From the NCBI GenBank assembly GCA_012517605.1, contig JAAYUS010000024.1, positions 1-48,681 on the forward strand: 48,681 nt of DNA. Reading direction: 5' to 3'. The position numbers and the translations under genes were made by a program. Positions 32,630 through 41,056 of this stretch are shown here, one piece after another (position 1 is the stretch's first letter; every line of letters starts with the position of its first letter). The notes beneath the pieces were generated by a model. It searched no databases and had not been told where the DNA came from. It was given only the letters and a program-made list of their open reading frames with translations. Origin of the DNA: Bacteroidales bacterium. Lineage in GTDB: Bacteria > Bacteroidota > Bacteroidia > Bacteroidales > VadinHA17.

Positions 32630-34783
32630 CTAATAATGGATTGGCGGAATCTTCGTTATTTCGGCTTTATATGGTTCTTCATGACCGCTTCCAACCTTGT
32701 ATATCCTCCCGTTTGTGATCTTCATCCCTTCCGACAGTTCAGTGTAAGGGATATTCTGAATGGTTACAAGGCCAATATTATAATTCTCACCGTCAAATCT
32801 CCCATAATAAGGCTGATCAACCAGCTGGAAATAATGCATTCCGACAAGCTCCGGACGGGCGAATCCCTGTTCAATATAATTCCTGTATGCTTCTGCCCTC
32901 TGCTCCTGGCTGATCACTCCGGTTATCCCCGTTGCCGGAAGAGCCCTGTCGACAGCGCCATGATGAAATTCACCGATCATTACAGGCTTATTGCTTCTCT
33001 TTGATATCTCGTCTGTCGGCGGGGGATTATATCCATAGCCGTTTATTGAAAAAACATCAAACCTTTCTCCTGCCTTATAAAGCAGATCAGAACTTATCCA
33101 GGCATATCTCATTCCCAGGTTGAGATGATTATTGTCAACTCTTTCGACTTCATCACAGGGTACATCGACATATTTCTTTACCATTATCTCTGAAAATGCA
33201 TAGAAATCACTGTCGGCCCTGACTGACGGGTAGTCTTTGAATACCATTTTACCCAGGTCGGCGAAACTTCCAAGTGAGAGATTCCATGAGCTGTTAAACG
33301 ACATCAGGTTGTTGCCGTATTTTTCACTTATCCATTTCACGAATTCTTCCTTTGTGGCCGATGCCATATCTGTGGCAAACATTTCATAGGCAAGATTATG
33401 GTAACCAAATGCCCATTGAGGCTCATTCCGGAGAAAATAACCTACCATATACGGATCGTCCTTGTAATCTTTAAGCTGGCTTGCAAATTCAACCGAATTC
33501 TTTCTGTATTCATCTGAAAAAACATCAGGAAAATCCCTGTAGATCTGGACCCTGGTAACAGGGAACCTGTTTAGGGGAAGGACATAGGGAAGATTGTTCT
33601 CCCTTGCGAAACTGATTTCCGACCAGTTACCGACAGTGTTGATATTAAGGTTTCTCATCATGCCGGCAGTCATTCTGCTCCAGTGCTTTTTCCAGTCCTT
33701 TCCGAATGCTCTGATTAGGTTGGCTTTGTAGAAGTCGACATTTTTCATCCCCCTGTTTTCGGAAACTGTCTCGCCGAGAAGCGAATCACCTGCTTCAGGC
33801 AGCCATTCAAACAGATCTTCAATGCCTGTAACCGGTCCTGAAGAAGTTGCCCTGATACAGTCCATACCCACGCTAAGAAAGGCATATCCTTCGGGGTCGA
33901 CAAGCCACCACCTTTTTCCGTCATGTTCAGTTCTGAAAAAGCCGGTAGCTCTGAACTTTTTCTCTTTCCATCCTCCGTATTTACTGAAAGCTTTGTCAAA
34001 CCCTGAGCCGGATACTGATTTTTCAAGCTCCTGGTTAAGAGAGGCGAGCTCCTTTTCATTGGTGATCTTTCCCGGCCATATCTTTCCTTTCCGCTGCCCA
34101 AAGATATCAATGACAGGTTCTGCCAATGGAGCATAGGGTTCAGGAAGGGAGTCTGCAAGTTGCACTGAAGCGATCTCAAATACAGGGGTAAAGTATGGTT
34201 TACTGTATGGACCGAATCTCAGGCTGACTTTTTCTATGTCGGACGGATCGAGACGGTTGCCTGAAATTGTACCTTTAAGCTGCCTCGGCGATCTTGGAAG
34301 GAATATTTCCTGAACATCGAGATATTTCAGCGGGAAAACAACTTTAGTCGGCAATGCCGGATTTATTCCGAGCAGACATGTGATCCAGGGTGTTTCGTCT
34401 CCGCTTTTTGCAGGCTCACCGCTCTGAAGGACCACTTTTTCCTGCCTTTGGGTGTTCTTTTTGAAAAGTTCAAGTGTAATCACCCCGCTGTAATCGTTAT
34501 CACCATAGATTTCGAAAACAAAATATCCTGCATCGGCCCAGCTGCCTTTATCGCCTTTCTCCCATACTGTCACAGATGTCTTTTCCCCTGATGGTATCAC
34601 CTGAAGCACCGGTCCGTCAAACCCTTTTCCATCAGTAAGCCTTGTGATTTCAGGATTTCGCCCGGAAATCTCTTTCAGGTCAAACTGAACATCGCTTTGT
34701 TTCTGATTTATGCTGCAGGAAAGTAAAAAGGACAAGGCAGGAAAAATCAGGAGAGTTTGAAGGATATACCTTTGTTTTTTCAT
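32630..34783 (-). CDS. agarase-like clan GH-A glycoside hydrolase, lipoprotein
   Basis: A 717-residue lipoprotein with lipobox L20-L21-S22-C23. A beta-sandwich, carbohydrate-binding-like part (about 35-240) is followed by a TIM barrel whose opening, TGFFRTEHDGKRWWLVDPEGYAFLSVGMD, is typical of beta-agarase-like enzymes (GH50/GH86-like). Acid/base is Glu454 in YFLRNEPQW and nucleophile Glu605 in VMIGEFHHG. It probably hydrolyses an algal or agarose-like polymer at the cell surface, but family membership and substrate cannot be fixed. The ATG at 34783 is preferred over 34825 because it begins the leader directly. It converges on the HlyD gene. Confidence 0.85.
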   Translation of the reverse strand: MKKQRYILQTLLIFPALSFLLSCSINQKQSDVQFDLKEISGRNPEITRLTDGKGFDGPVLQVIPSGEKTSVTVWEKGDKGSWADAGYFVFEIYGDNDYSGVITLELFKKNTQRQEKVVLQSGEPAKSGDETPWITCLLGINPALPTKVVFPLKYLDVQEIFLPRSPRQLKGTISGNRLDPSDIEKVSLRFGPYSKPYFTPVFEIASVQLADSLPEPYAPLAEPVIDIFGQRKGKIWPGKITNEKELASLNQELEKSVSGSGFDKAFSKYGGWKEKKFRATGFFRTEHDGKRWWLVDPEGYAFLSVGMDCIRATSSGPVTGIEDLFEWLPEAGDSLLGETVSENRGMKNVDFYKANLIRAFGKDWKKHWSRMTAGMMRNLNINTVGNWSEISFARENNLPYVLPLNRFPVTRVQIYRDFPDVFSDEYRKNSVEFASQLKDYKDDPYMVGYFLRNEPQWAFGYHNLAYEMFATDMASATKEEFVKWISEKYGNNLMSFNSSWNLSLGSFADLGKMVFKDYPSVRADSDFYAFSEIMVKKYVDVPCDEVERVDNNHLNLGMRYAWISSDLLYKAGERFDVFSINGYGYNPPPTDEISKRSNKPVMIGEFHHGAVDRALPATGITGVISQEQRAEAYRNYIEQGFARPELVGMHYFQLVDQPYYGRFDGENYNIGLVTIQNIPYTELSEGMKITNGRIYKVGSGHEEPYKAEITKIPPIHY

Positions 34784-34849
34784 TTTTGCAGATTTTTGAG
34801 GTTTAAGTGACCGGAGCAATAACATCAGAAGCTAATATACAAAAAAAGA

Positions 34850-34998
34850 GGCTGTATCAAAATATGAAATCCTGAAACCGCAAAATTCTCAAAGTCTTCG
34901 CAAAGTCCGGAAAGAGAAATTTTAAAATAGATCACTTTTCGTCCACTGCGGTAAGCCTTCGCGGGCTTTGCGGTTAAGAAGGATTTTTTGATACAGCC
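34850..34998. mobile_element. MITE-like element with 13-bp terminal inverted repeats
   Basis: GGCTGTATCAAAA (34850-34862) is exactly inverted as TTTTGATACAGCC (34986-34998), bounding 149 bases. Inside, AACCGCAAA and TTTGCGGTT form a second inverted pair. There is no open reading frame. The ends resemble the GAGGCTGTxTCAAAA ends of some Bacteroidota insertion sequences, so this may be a non-autonomous derivative. No clear target-site duplication was seen. It lies between the agarase-like gene and the small secreted protein gene. Confidence 0.6.
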
Positions 34999-35024
34999 CC
35001 TGAAACAGGGTAAAACTATTTCAG

Positions 35025-35546
35025 TTATTGTTTGTCGTAAACTGAAGTTGTTTTGCGTTCGCCATTTGGAGTATTCATTGTACGGACAATTGAGAGTACT
35101 GTCGGGCTGGTCAGGCTCCATACTTCAGTTGTTTTCATTTCCATTGACTGACCATCACGTTCAAAAGTCCTGGTTGTGACAATTGTAAGAGATTTGCCGT
35201 CGGCCGACCAGGTGGCTGTTGATTTGCTTTCGCCTCTTCCTGTTGTATTTACGCTTACCTTGCCATCGAGGGTATATTTGCTGGTGGTGGTCATAGTCTG
35301 ACCATCCTGTGTGGTACGGGTGCTTTCAACGGTAAGGTTGTTTGCGTCCTGTGTGGCAGTAAAATTACCGCCGCCCATTCTGAAGCCTCCCTGAGACTGG
35401 TCTCCGAGGTTGCTTTTGCTTTCATTGAAAACCCATTTTCCTGAGAAATTAGGTTTGGAGCCCTGTGCGCTGATTGTAAGGGGCATACACAGAAAAGCCG
35501 CGATAACCGCAAGGGAGACCACCTTCATTGTAATACTTTTTTTCAT
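35025..35546 (-). CDS. small secreted beta-rich protein, paralogue of the one at 23600
   Basis: A 173-residue protein with leader MKKSITMKVVSLAVIAAF ending near ISAQ. The mature start PNFSGKWVFNESKS matches the sister protein (PDFNGKWKLDATKS), and the body holds repeated Thr-rich strands. The ATG at 35546 is preferred to the TTG at 35552. Function unknown. It is divergent from the Gfo/Idh gene and just upstream (on this strand) of the MITE-like element. Confidence 0.82.
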   Translation of the reverse strand: MKKSITMKVVSLAVIAAFLCMPLTISAQGSKPNFSGKWVFNESKSNLGDQSQGGFRMGGGNFTATQDANNLTVESTRTTQDGQTMTTTSKYTLDGKVSVNTTGRGESKSTATWSADGKSLTIVTTRTFERDGQSMEMKTTEVWSLTSPTVLSIVRTMNTPNGERKTTSVYDKQ

Positions 35547-35657
35547 GTTCAATAAAATTTTATTGGTTTATTATAATAGACACTCATTATTATCCAAATA
35601 TTCCATACCGGAAATTGTTTTTAAGGTATTTTTATTCCTAATTTTATTCTTATCCTT

Positions 35658-35677
35658 ATTGTTAAAGTTTTAACAAT
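35658..35677. promoter_or_regulatory. 20-bp palindrome, candidate operator
   Basis: ATTGTTAAA and TTTAACAAT form 9-bp perfect arms around two bases. It lies between the divergent small secreted protein gene and the Gfo/Idh gene, about 50 bases before the latter. A near-perfect dyad at this position fits a dimeric regulator; the AT-rich background lowers certainty. Confidence 0.45.
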
Positions 35678-35728
35678 GATGAAGGCGGATAACCCATTCA
35701 GTTCTCAAACATTTTAATATTTCTCAAA

Positions 35729-37237
35729 ATGGCAGCAAATAAAATCAACAGGCGCACATTCCTTGGTTCGGCCGCATCGGCCGGACTGGCATTGACAATT
35801 GTACCGCGGCAGGTTCTTGGCGGACCTGGTTACGTTGCTCCGAACGATAAACTAACGCTGGGATATATCGGATGCGGAACACAGGGATTAAGGGAAATGG
35901 CAACGCTTTTAGCCAATCCCGCCCTTCAGATTGTATCAGTATGCGATCCTAACAAATTCACCACCGATTATGTCGACTGGTCGGCAAATGATGTAAGGAA
36001 CACTATCAGGAGAGCCCTTCAGGACAACACCTGGGGTGAGAAGATAAAAGGCATCCCCGGAGGAAGGGATATCGGGCAGGAATTTGTAAATAAATACTAT
36101 GCAAAGTCGAAGGATGTAACCGGCTACAAAGGATGCACCTCCTATATTGATTTCCGTGAACTTCTGGAAAAAGAGACGGGAATTGATGCCATCAAAATAA
36201 TGACCCCTGATCACCTTCATGCAACTGTTGCCATTGCCTCAATGAAAAAAGGGAAACATGTTGTCACCCATAAACCAATAGCGAACAGGATCTATGAAGG
36301 CAAACTGGTAATAGAGACTGCAAGAAATACAGGATTGAGCACTCATCTGCTGGCGTGGAGCAAAAGACCCGGGTATGACCTTGCAAAGAGCTGGATAAAT
36401 GCAGGATTCATCGGCACCCTTAAGGAAATTCATAACTGGTCGAACAGGCCGATGTGGCCGCAGTGGCAGGAAATCCCTGCAGACCGTCCGCCGGTTCCAA
36501 AGGGCTTTGACTGGACTCTCTGGCTCGGCCCTGTACCTGACAGGCCTTATCATCCTCATTTCACCCATGCCGTATTCCGCGGCTGGTACGATTTCGGAGG
36601 TGGCAGCATTGCCGATATGGGTCATTACAGCCTCTTCCCGCTGTTCCTGGCTTTCAATATCACAAAACCCGCCATCAGCGCCGAGTCAAATGCAACGACG
36701 ACATGCACACTAAGGGATAATGTATCCGTAGGTGTCGAGAATAATGTCTCATTTCCTTTATCCTGTATGATAAGGTTCCAATTCCCGGCCCAGCCCGAGC
36801 TTCCTCCTTTCGAGCTCTTCTGGTATGACGGTGGAATTAAGCCGTTTGTACCTGATGAACTCAGGGCAGTCAACAAAACACTTCCGCGCGAAGGCATGAT
36901 GTTCGTCGGCGACAAGGGCAAAATAATTGCCGGATTCAGGGGCGAAAATCCTGTTCTTGTTCCGGAATCAAAAATGAGCTTTATCAAAACGGAAGATGTC
37001 AGTAAAACAGAGGGTTACAGGGGTGATGAAGTCTGGATCGAGGCATTCAGGAACAAAACCCAGACGCCCGGCAGCTTCCTTCTTGCAGGTCCGGTAACCG
37101 AAACAATAAATCTTGGCGCTGTTGCACTGCGTGCTGGAAAAAAGGTTGAATATGATTCCGCCGGCATGAAAATCACCAACCTGCCTGAAGCTGAAAAATA
37201 CCTTACACGGGAGTACAGGCCGGGCTGGGAACTTTAA
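35729..37237 (+). CDS. Tat-exported Gfo/Idh/MocA-family oxidoreductase
   Basis: NAD(P)-dependent sugar-type oxidoreductase of 502 residues. The leader has a twin-arginine motif NRRTFLG (7-13) and a hydrophobic stretch, typical of the Bacteroidota/Planctomycetota exported subfamily. Rossmann fold motif GCGTQG (Gly48, Gly50, Gly53); Pro-rich catalytic lysine segment HKPI (181-184) replaces the usual EKPx. The C-terminal dehydrogenase domain holds GGGSIADMGHYSLFPLFLAF. Substrate is unknown, but the family oxidises sugars or inositols, which suits the glycosidases around it. It is followed by a small lipoprotein gene on the same strand. Confidence 0.92.
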   Translation: MAANKINRRTFLGSAASAGLALTIVPRQVLGGPGYVAPNDKLTLGYIGCGTQGLREMATLLANPALQIVSVCDPNKFTTDYVDWSANDVRNTIRRALQDNTWGEKIKGIPGGRDIGQEFVNKYYAKSKDVTGYKGCTSYIDFRELLEKETGIDAIKIMTPDHLHATVAIASMKKGKHVVTHKPIANRIYEGKLVIETARNTGLSTHLLAWSKRPGYDLAKSWINAGFIGTLKEIHNWSNRPMWPQWQEIPADRPPVPKGFDWTLWLGPVPDRPYHPHFTHAVFRGWYDFGGGSIADMGHYSLFPLFLAFNITKPAISAESNATTTCTLRDNVSVGVENNVSFPLSCMIRFQFPAQPELPPFELFWYDGGIKPFVPDELRAVNKTLPREGMMFVGDKGKIIAGFRGENPVLVPESKMSFIKTEDVSKTEGYRGDEVWIEAFRNKTQTPGSFLLAGPVTETINLGAVALRAGKKVEYDSAGMKITNLPEAEKYLTREYRPGWEL

Positions 37238-37266
37238 GAAATTTATAATAAGAGGTTTCAATTCAG

Positions 37267-37298
37267 TTTGATGATTTAAAGTTCTTTTACTATATTGC
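37267..37298 (+). promoter_or_regulatory. candidate promoter for the OB-fold-like lipoprotein gene
   Basis: TTTG (37267-37270) is separated by 20 bases from TATATTGC (37291-37298), a partial match to TAnnTTTG. Transcription would start near 37305, giving a leader of about 28 bases before the ATG at 37333. Confidence 0.4.
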
Positions 37299-37332
37299 GG
37301 AGCTTTAAATTCACTAACCAATTATTGATGAT

Positions 37333-37827
37333 ATGATTAAGAAGATCTTTTCTCTGCTTTTCATCGGTGCGCTTATTTCGTCGTGCGGAAACACAGGCAA
37401 GAAAGATGTTTCATCCAATGCCGCGAAAACAGAAGATGCCGTTAATGTTGAATTTGCATCGTTGGTTGATAATCCTTCGGTATACGTAGGTAAAAAGATA
37501 AGCGTTGAAGGGAAAGTTGTACATGTATGCACGCATAGCGGAAAGAAGCTCTTTATCACGGGTGATAATCCGGACGTTATGCTTTATGTTCAGGCTGGTG
37601 AGGAAATGCCAAAATTCCCGATGGAACTTCTTGGAAGCGAAGTAGTTGTTGAAGGCACGCTTACGCAGGTTGCAGCAGGTACGATGCCGGAAGGCGAAGG
37701 AATGAAGAATGCCGGTATGTCAGAAGCCCCGGGAGCAGACACCTGCGAAACAGCAAAAGCATTGTCGTCCCAGGTAGCACTGACTGACCTTATGATGGTT
37801 TATGAGAAACATTCCGTTATTAAGTAA
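37333..37827 (+). CDS. small OB-fold-like lipoprotein
   Basis: A 164-residue protein with lipobox I15-S16-S17-C18. The core (about 37-105) is VEFASLVDNPSVYVGKKISVEGKVVHVCTHSGKKLFI..., an OB-fold-like pattern. A Cys-x-His in HVCTHSG (about 62-68) and a second cysteine near GADTCETAKAL (about 138) could bind a metal or form a disulphide. Function is unknown. It has a likely own promoter and ends about 24 bases before a terminator hairpin that runs into the PepSY gene. Confidence 0.72.
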   Translation: MIKKIFSLLFIGALISSCGNTGKKDVSSNAAKTEDAVNVEFASLVDNPSVYVGKKISVEGKVVHVCTHSGKKLFITGDNPDVMLYVQAGEEMPKFPMELLGSEVVVEGTLTQVAAGTMPEGEGMKNAGMSEAPGADTCETAKALSSQVALTDLMMVYEKHSVIK

Positions 37828-37851
37828 AATCTTCTTATTAATCTAATACGG

Positions 37852-37879
37852 AGGTGCCTCAATAAGGCACCTTTCTTTT
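37852..37879 (+). terminator. intrinsic terminator abutting the PepSY start codon
   Basis: AGGTGCC (37852-37858) and GGCACCT (37866-37872) pair perfectly around a 7-base loop, followed by TTCTTTT. The ATG of the next gene starts at 37880. Either the PepSY gene is read only by leakage past the hairpin, or the hairpin acts as an attenuator. Confidence 0.75.
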
Positions 37880-38428
37880 ATGAATATATCCAGATTCAAC
37901 AGAGTCACCCATCGCGATGTAGGATACCTTATTGCAGGCCTCACAATCATTTATGCCGTTTCTGGCATTGCCCTCAACCATAAAAATGACTGGAATCCAA
38001 ATTATATTATTGAGAGCACAACCTTTCAGACAGATATAAATATTTCGAGGGAAAATCTCAATAAAGATACTGCAGAGGAACTCCTTAAAAAAGTCCCTGG
38101 TTCGCATGAACTGAAAACTTATTATTTCCCCGCAGGCAATGTACTAACATTGTTCATTGAGGGCGGATCAGTGCGTATAAATACAAAGACAGGACAGGGG
38201 ACGATTGAAAAGATCAGCAAACGTCCCCTGTTCTATGAGCTGAATTTTTTACATTATAATCCCGGGAAATGGTGGAAATATTTCAGCGATATTTTTTGCA
38301 TTGCCCTGATAACTGTCACAATAACAGGTTTGTTCCTCGTCAAAGGGAGGAACGGGATTACCCGGAGGGGTGCAATCCTCACCGCAACCGGGATAATATT
38401 ACCGTTATTGTTCCTGTTTATTTACTAA
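37880..38428 (+). CDS. PepSY-associated three-helix membrane protein
   Basis: A 182-residue membrane protein of the PepSY_TM type. Membrane segments lie at about 14-33, 133-154 and 164-181, with a periplasmic-looking domain between the first two. Histidines at 11, 34 and 125 (in THRD, LNHK, LHYNPGKW) sit near the membrane ends as in PepSY_TM proteins, where they are thought to help bind haem or metal. It is a single half unit compared with larger family members. The gene starts directly after a terminator hairpin, and its stop codon overlaps the end of the convergent molybdopterin subunit by four bases. Confidence 0.78.
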   Translation: MNISRFNRVTHRDVGYLIAGLTIIYAVSGIALNHKNDWNPNYIIESTTFQTDINISRENLNKDTAEELLKKVPGSHELKTYYFPAGNVLTLFIEGGSVRINTKTGQGTIEKISKRPLFYELNFLHYNPGKWWKYFSDIFCIALITVTITGLFLVKGRNGITRRGAILTATGIILPLLFLFIY

Positions 38429-40575
38429 ACTTTCTTTATCGCTTCAAGGACTCTTGCCGGAGTCATTGGCATCCTGTACAGCCTTGCACCTGTCGCATCA
38501 AAGATGGCATTTGCCACAGCAGCTCCGACTGTGATAATGGCTGGTTCCCCTCCTCCTTTGGGAGGCATGTTAAGCCTGTCAAGGATTACACAATCAATTT
38601 TAGGAGTCCAGGAAAAGCGCGGGATCTCGTAAGCATCAAAACCCCGGTTTTTTACATTTCCACCTTCGAACAGGATCTCCTCAGTGAATGTATATCCAAG
38701 AGCCATCTGAATACAGCCTTCCATCTGTATCAGCGCCCCCTGCGGATTGACACATAATCCCATATCCTGGGCGGAGGCTACCCTGAGCACCCTGACCTTT
38801 CCCGTGGTTTTATCAACATTCACCTCAACAATAGTTGCCACCCATGTGCCGGCGTCGGTACCACATGCCATTCCTATACCTCTTCCTCCCGGTGTTTTTG
38901 AAGGAACATAGCCAAATTTTTCTGCAACGGCTTTCCAGCATGCTATCATCTTTTCATCCGACAGGTTTTTAAGACGGAACTCAAGAGGATCAGTTCCAGC
39001 TTCGGCAGCCATTATATCTATCTGGCTTTCCCTGGCAAATGTATTTGCATTGTTGTTTGGTGCACGCCATGGGCCGGTTCCGAAAGGATGGATCATCACC
39101 GAATCCGTGTTCTGGCTGTAACTCGTGGTTTTTGCGTTCGGGACATTGTAAATAGTATCAGATCCCCGTGTTCCCCCGTAATAGACACTGTAGTCCCACA
39201 GTTTTATGAACCCGTTTTTGTCAATTCCCGATTTTATCCTGACAACTCCAGCCGGGTGAAAGGTGTCATAGAAGAATTCCTCATCGCGGGTCCAGACAAG
39301 CATAATGGGTTTTCCCGTCAATTTTGCCAGACGGGCTGCCTCAACTCCCTGCTGATATGCAGCTTTCCCTCCAAATCCGCCTCCGACAAACGGAGTTATT
39401 ACCCGTACTTTTTCCCGAGGATAACCGAGTTCGCGCACAATTCCATCCTGCAGCCCGAAAGGCGACTGGGTAGAAGCCCAGACAGTCATTTTGTCGCCTT
39501 CCAGCTTTGCAAGGGCTGTATGTGTCTCTATCGGTGCATGGGCAAGATAAGGATCATGGAATTCCGACTCGAACAGCTTGTCAGACTGCTGATAGCCCAG
39601 ATCAAGATCTCCTTCAGCATTAAGAACCTGAACTCTCGAATCAGCTCCCACCATCCTGTCGTAAAGGTTCCTGTCATTTACTTTAAGTTCATTGAAGGTA
39701 TATTCAGCTTTTATTTTGACTATAGCTTCATCAGCCCTGTCCTTGTTCTCATTCAGAACAGCAATGAAATCGCCGTCGCGGACGACCTGGGTCCCCACTA
39801 CTTTTTCCGCTTCAGAGACATCGACAGTTGAAAGCCTGGCACCGTGTGAGGGTGGCCTTAATATTCTGGCAAACAACATTCCTGGCAATTTCAGATCACC
39901 GGTATATTTCGCCTTTCCGGTGACTTTCAACAAGGCATCGCTGTGCTTCAGGGGTTTTCCGACATATGTGAATTTTGTATAATCCTCAGGTGCAGGTTTG
40001 ACATCGAGATATTTCTCAAGCTTTTTACCTTTTGCCAGAGAAGCATAGCTGACACTTCTTTTTGGATTTTTTGAATCTACAACAAAGCCATCTCTGACCT
40101 CAAGCTGTGAAGCTGGCACCCCAAGCCTGGCAGCGGCGAGATCAACAAGAACGCCTCTCGCTTCCGCGGCGGCGGCCCTCATGGCTGGTCCGAATGTCTG
40201 TGTAGTCTGAGAGCCCCATGTACCGGCATCATAAGGACAGAGATCAGTATCGCCCATAACCATTTTCACTTTCTCAAGAGGAACATTTAGTTCATCGGCC
40301 ATCATCTGGGCAAGCGAGGTTATTACACCCTGACCCATTTCAATTTTACCGGTAAAACAGCTCACGGTCCCGTCTTCCGCTATCTGCAGGAAGGCATTGT
40401 AATCCTGTGTCAAAGTCCTTCTCTGTGTCTGAGCACCGAAAATATCGAGTTCTCCCCACGGCTGAAAAAAGACAATGATACCTCCGCCGATTATTTTAAG
40501 GAAACTTCTCCTTTTCATCCCGTTTCCTGCTTCAGAAGTGGTTTCTGAATTGACTTTCAAATCGTTCTTTTTCAT
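38425..40575 (-). CDS. molybdopterin-binding subunit, isoquinoline 1-oxidoreductase beta type
   Basis: Xanthine-oxidase-family molybdenum hydroxylase subunit of 716 residues, of the IorB kind that hydroxylates N-heterocycles or oxidises aldehydes. The leader is Tat-type: KRRSFLK (21-27). Molybdopterin-site segments are GKIEMGQGV, FVGGGFGGKA, GTGPWRAPNNN and the catalytic Glu677 in KGGGEPAI near the C-terminus. Periplasmic, where it would pass electrons to the 2Fe-2S subunit and on to the respiratory chain. The gene lies 2 bases after the 2Fe-2S gene in a four-gene operon. No FAD subunit is present, as expected for the Ior type. The substrate is unknown. Confidence 0.93.
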   Translation of the reverse strand: MKKNDLKVNSETTSEAGNGMKRRSFLKIIGGGIIVFFQPWGELDIFGAQTQRRTLTQDYNAFLQIAEDGTVSCFTGKIEMGQGVITSLAQMMADELNVPLEKVKMVMGDTDLCPYDAGTWGSQTTQTFGPAMRAAAAEARGVLVDLAAARLGVPASQLEVRDGFVVDSKNPKRSVSYASLAKGKKLEKYLDVKPAPEDYTKFTYVGKPLKHSDALLKVTGKAKYTGDLKLPGMLFARILRPPSHGARLSTVDVSEAEKVVGTQVVRDGDFIAVLNENKDRADEAIVKIKAEYTFNELKVNDRNLYDRMVGADSRVQVLNAEGDLDLGYQQSDKLFESEFHDPYLAHAPIETHTALAKLEGDKMTVWASTQSPFGLQDGIVRELGYPREKVRVITPFVGGGFGGKAAYQQGVEAARLAKLTGKPIMLVWTRDEEFFYDTFHPAGVVRIKSGIDKNGFIKLWDYSVYYGGTRGSDTIYNVPNAKTTSYSQNTDSVMIHPFGTGPWRAPNNNANTFARESQIDIMAAEAGTDPLEFRLKNLSDEKMIACWKAVAEKFGYVPSKTPGGRGIGMACGTDAGTWVATIVEVNVDKTTGKVRVLRVASAQDMGLCVNPQGALIQMEGCIQMALGYTFTEEILFEGGNVKNRGFDAYEIPRFSWTPKIDCVILDRLNMPPKGGGEPAIITVGAAVANAIFDATGARLYRMPMTPARVLEAIKKV

Positions 40576-40577
40576 GA

Positions 40578-41054
40578 TTACCTCCCTCCTTTCATTTCTT
40601 TTGACGCAGTCTCAACTGCATCGATTATCCTCGTATGAGCTCCGCACCTGCAAAGGTTATCCTCGAGTCCCTCAATTATCTGCTGACGAGTAAGAGACGG
40701 ATTTTTCATCAACAGAGCTGCTGCAGTCATTATCATTCCGGGAGTGCAGTAACCGCACTGAAGAGCATCATGATCAATAAAAGCCTGTTGCAGGGGATGA
40801 AGTTTCCCTCCTCTGGCGAGTCCTTCTATTGTAATGACCTCCGTTCCCTGAATGTCGCTGACAGGAAGCATGCATGACCGTGTTGCCTCCTTGTTGATTA
40901 GGACTGTACAGGCGCCGCAGAAACCTGTTCCGCAGCCATACTTTGTTCCCGTAAGTCCAAGCTGGTTTCTGAGGACCCATAACAGTGTCTGATTTGGATC
41001 CGTAACAATTTCAGTGGTTTTGCCGTTGAGCTTAAACCTGATTTTTTGTTCCAT
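40578..41054 (-). CDS. 2Fe-2S subunit of the molybdenum hydroxylase
   Basis: Small iron-sulphur subunit of 158 residues (IorA/CoxS type). The plant-type ferredoxin cluster has Cys41, Cys46, Cys49 and Cys61; the helical second cluster has Cys100, Cys103, Cys135 and Cys137. It carries electrons from the molybdopterin subunit. No signal peptide, so it would be exported bound to its Tat-bearing partner, as in known Ior enzymes. It is two bases from each neighbour on either side. Confidence 0.95.
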   Translation of the reverse strand: MEQKIRFKLNGKTTEIVTDPNQTLLWVLRNQLGLTGTKYGCGTGFCGACTVLINKEATRSCMLPVSDIQGTEVITIEGLARGGKLHPLQQAFIDHDALQCGYCTPGMIMTAAALLMKNPSLTRQQIIEGLEDNLCRCGAHTRIIDAVETASKEMKGGR

Positions 41055-41056
41055 TT

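Noticed and set aside
34850-34998. Intact insertion sequence
   Set aside because: Only 149 bases and no transposase frame, so it is at most a non-autonomous element.
35547-35552. TTG start of the small secreted protein
   Set aside because: ATG two codons in gives the standard MKK leader.
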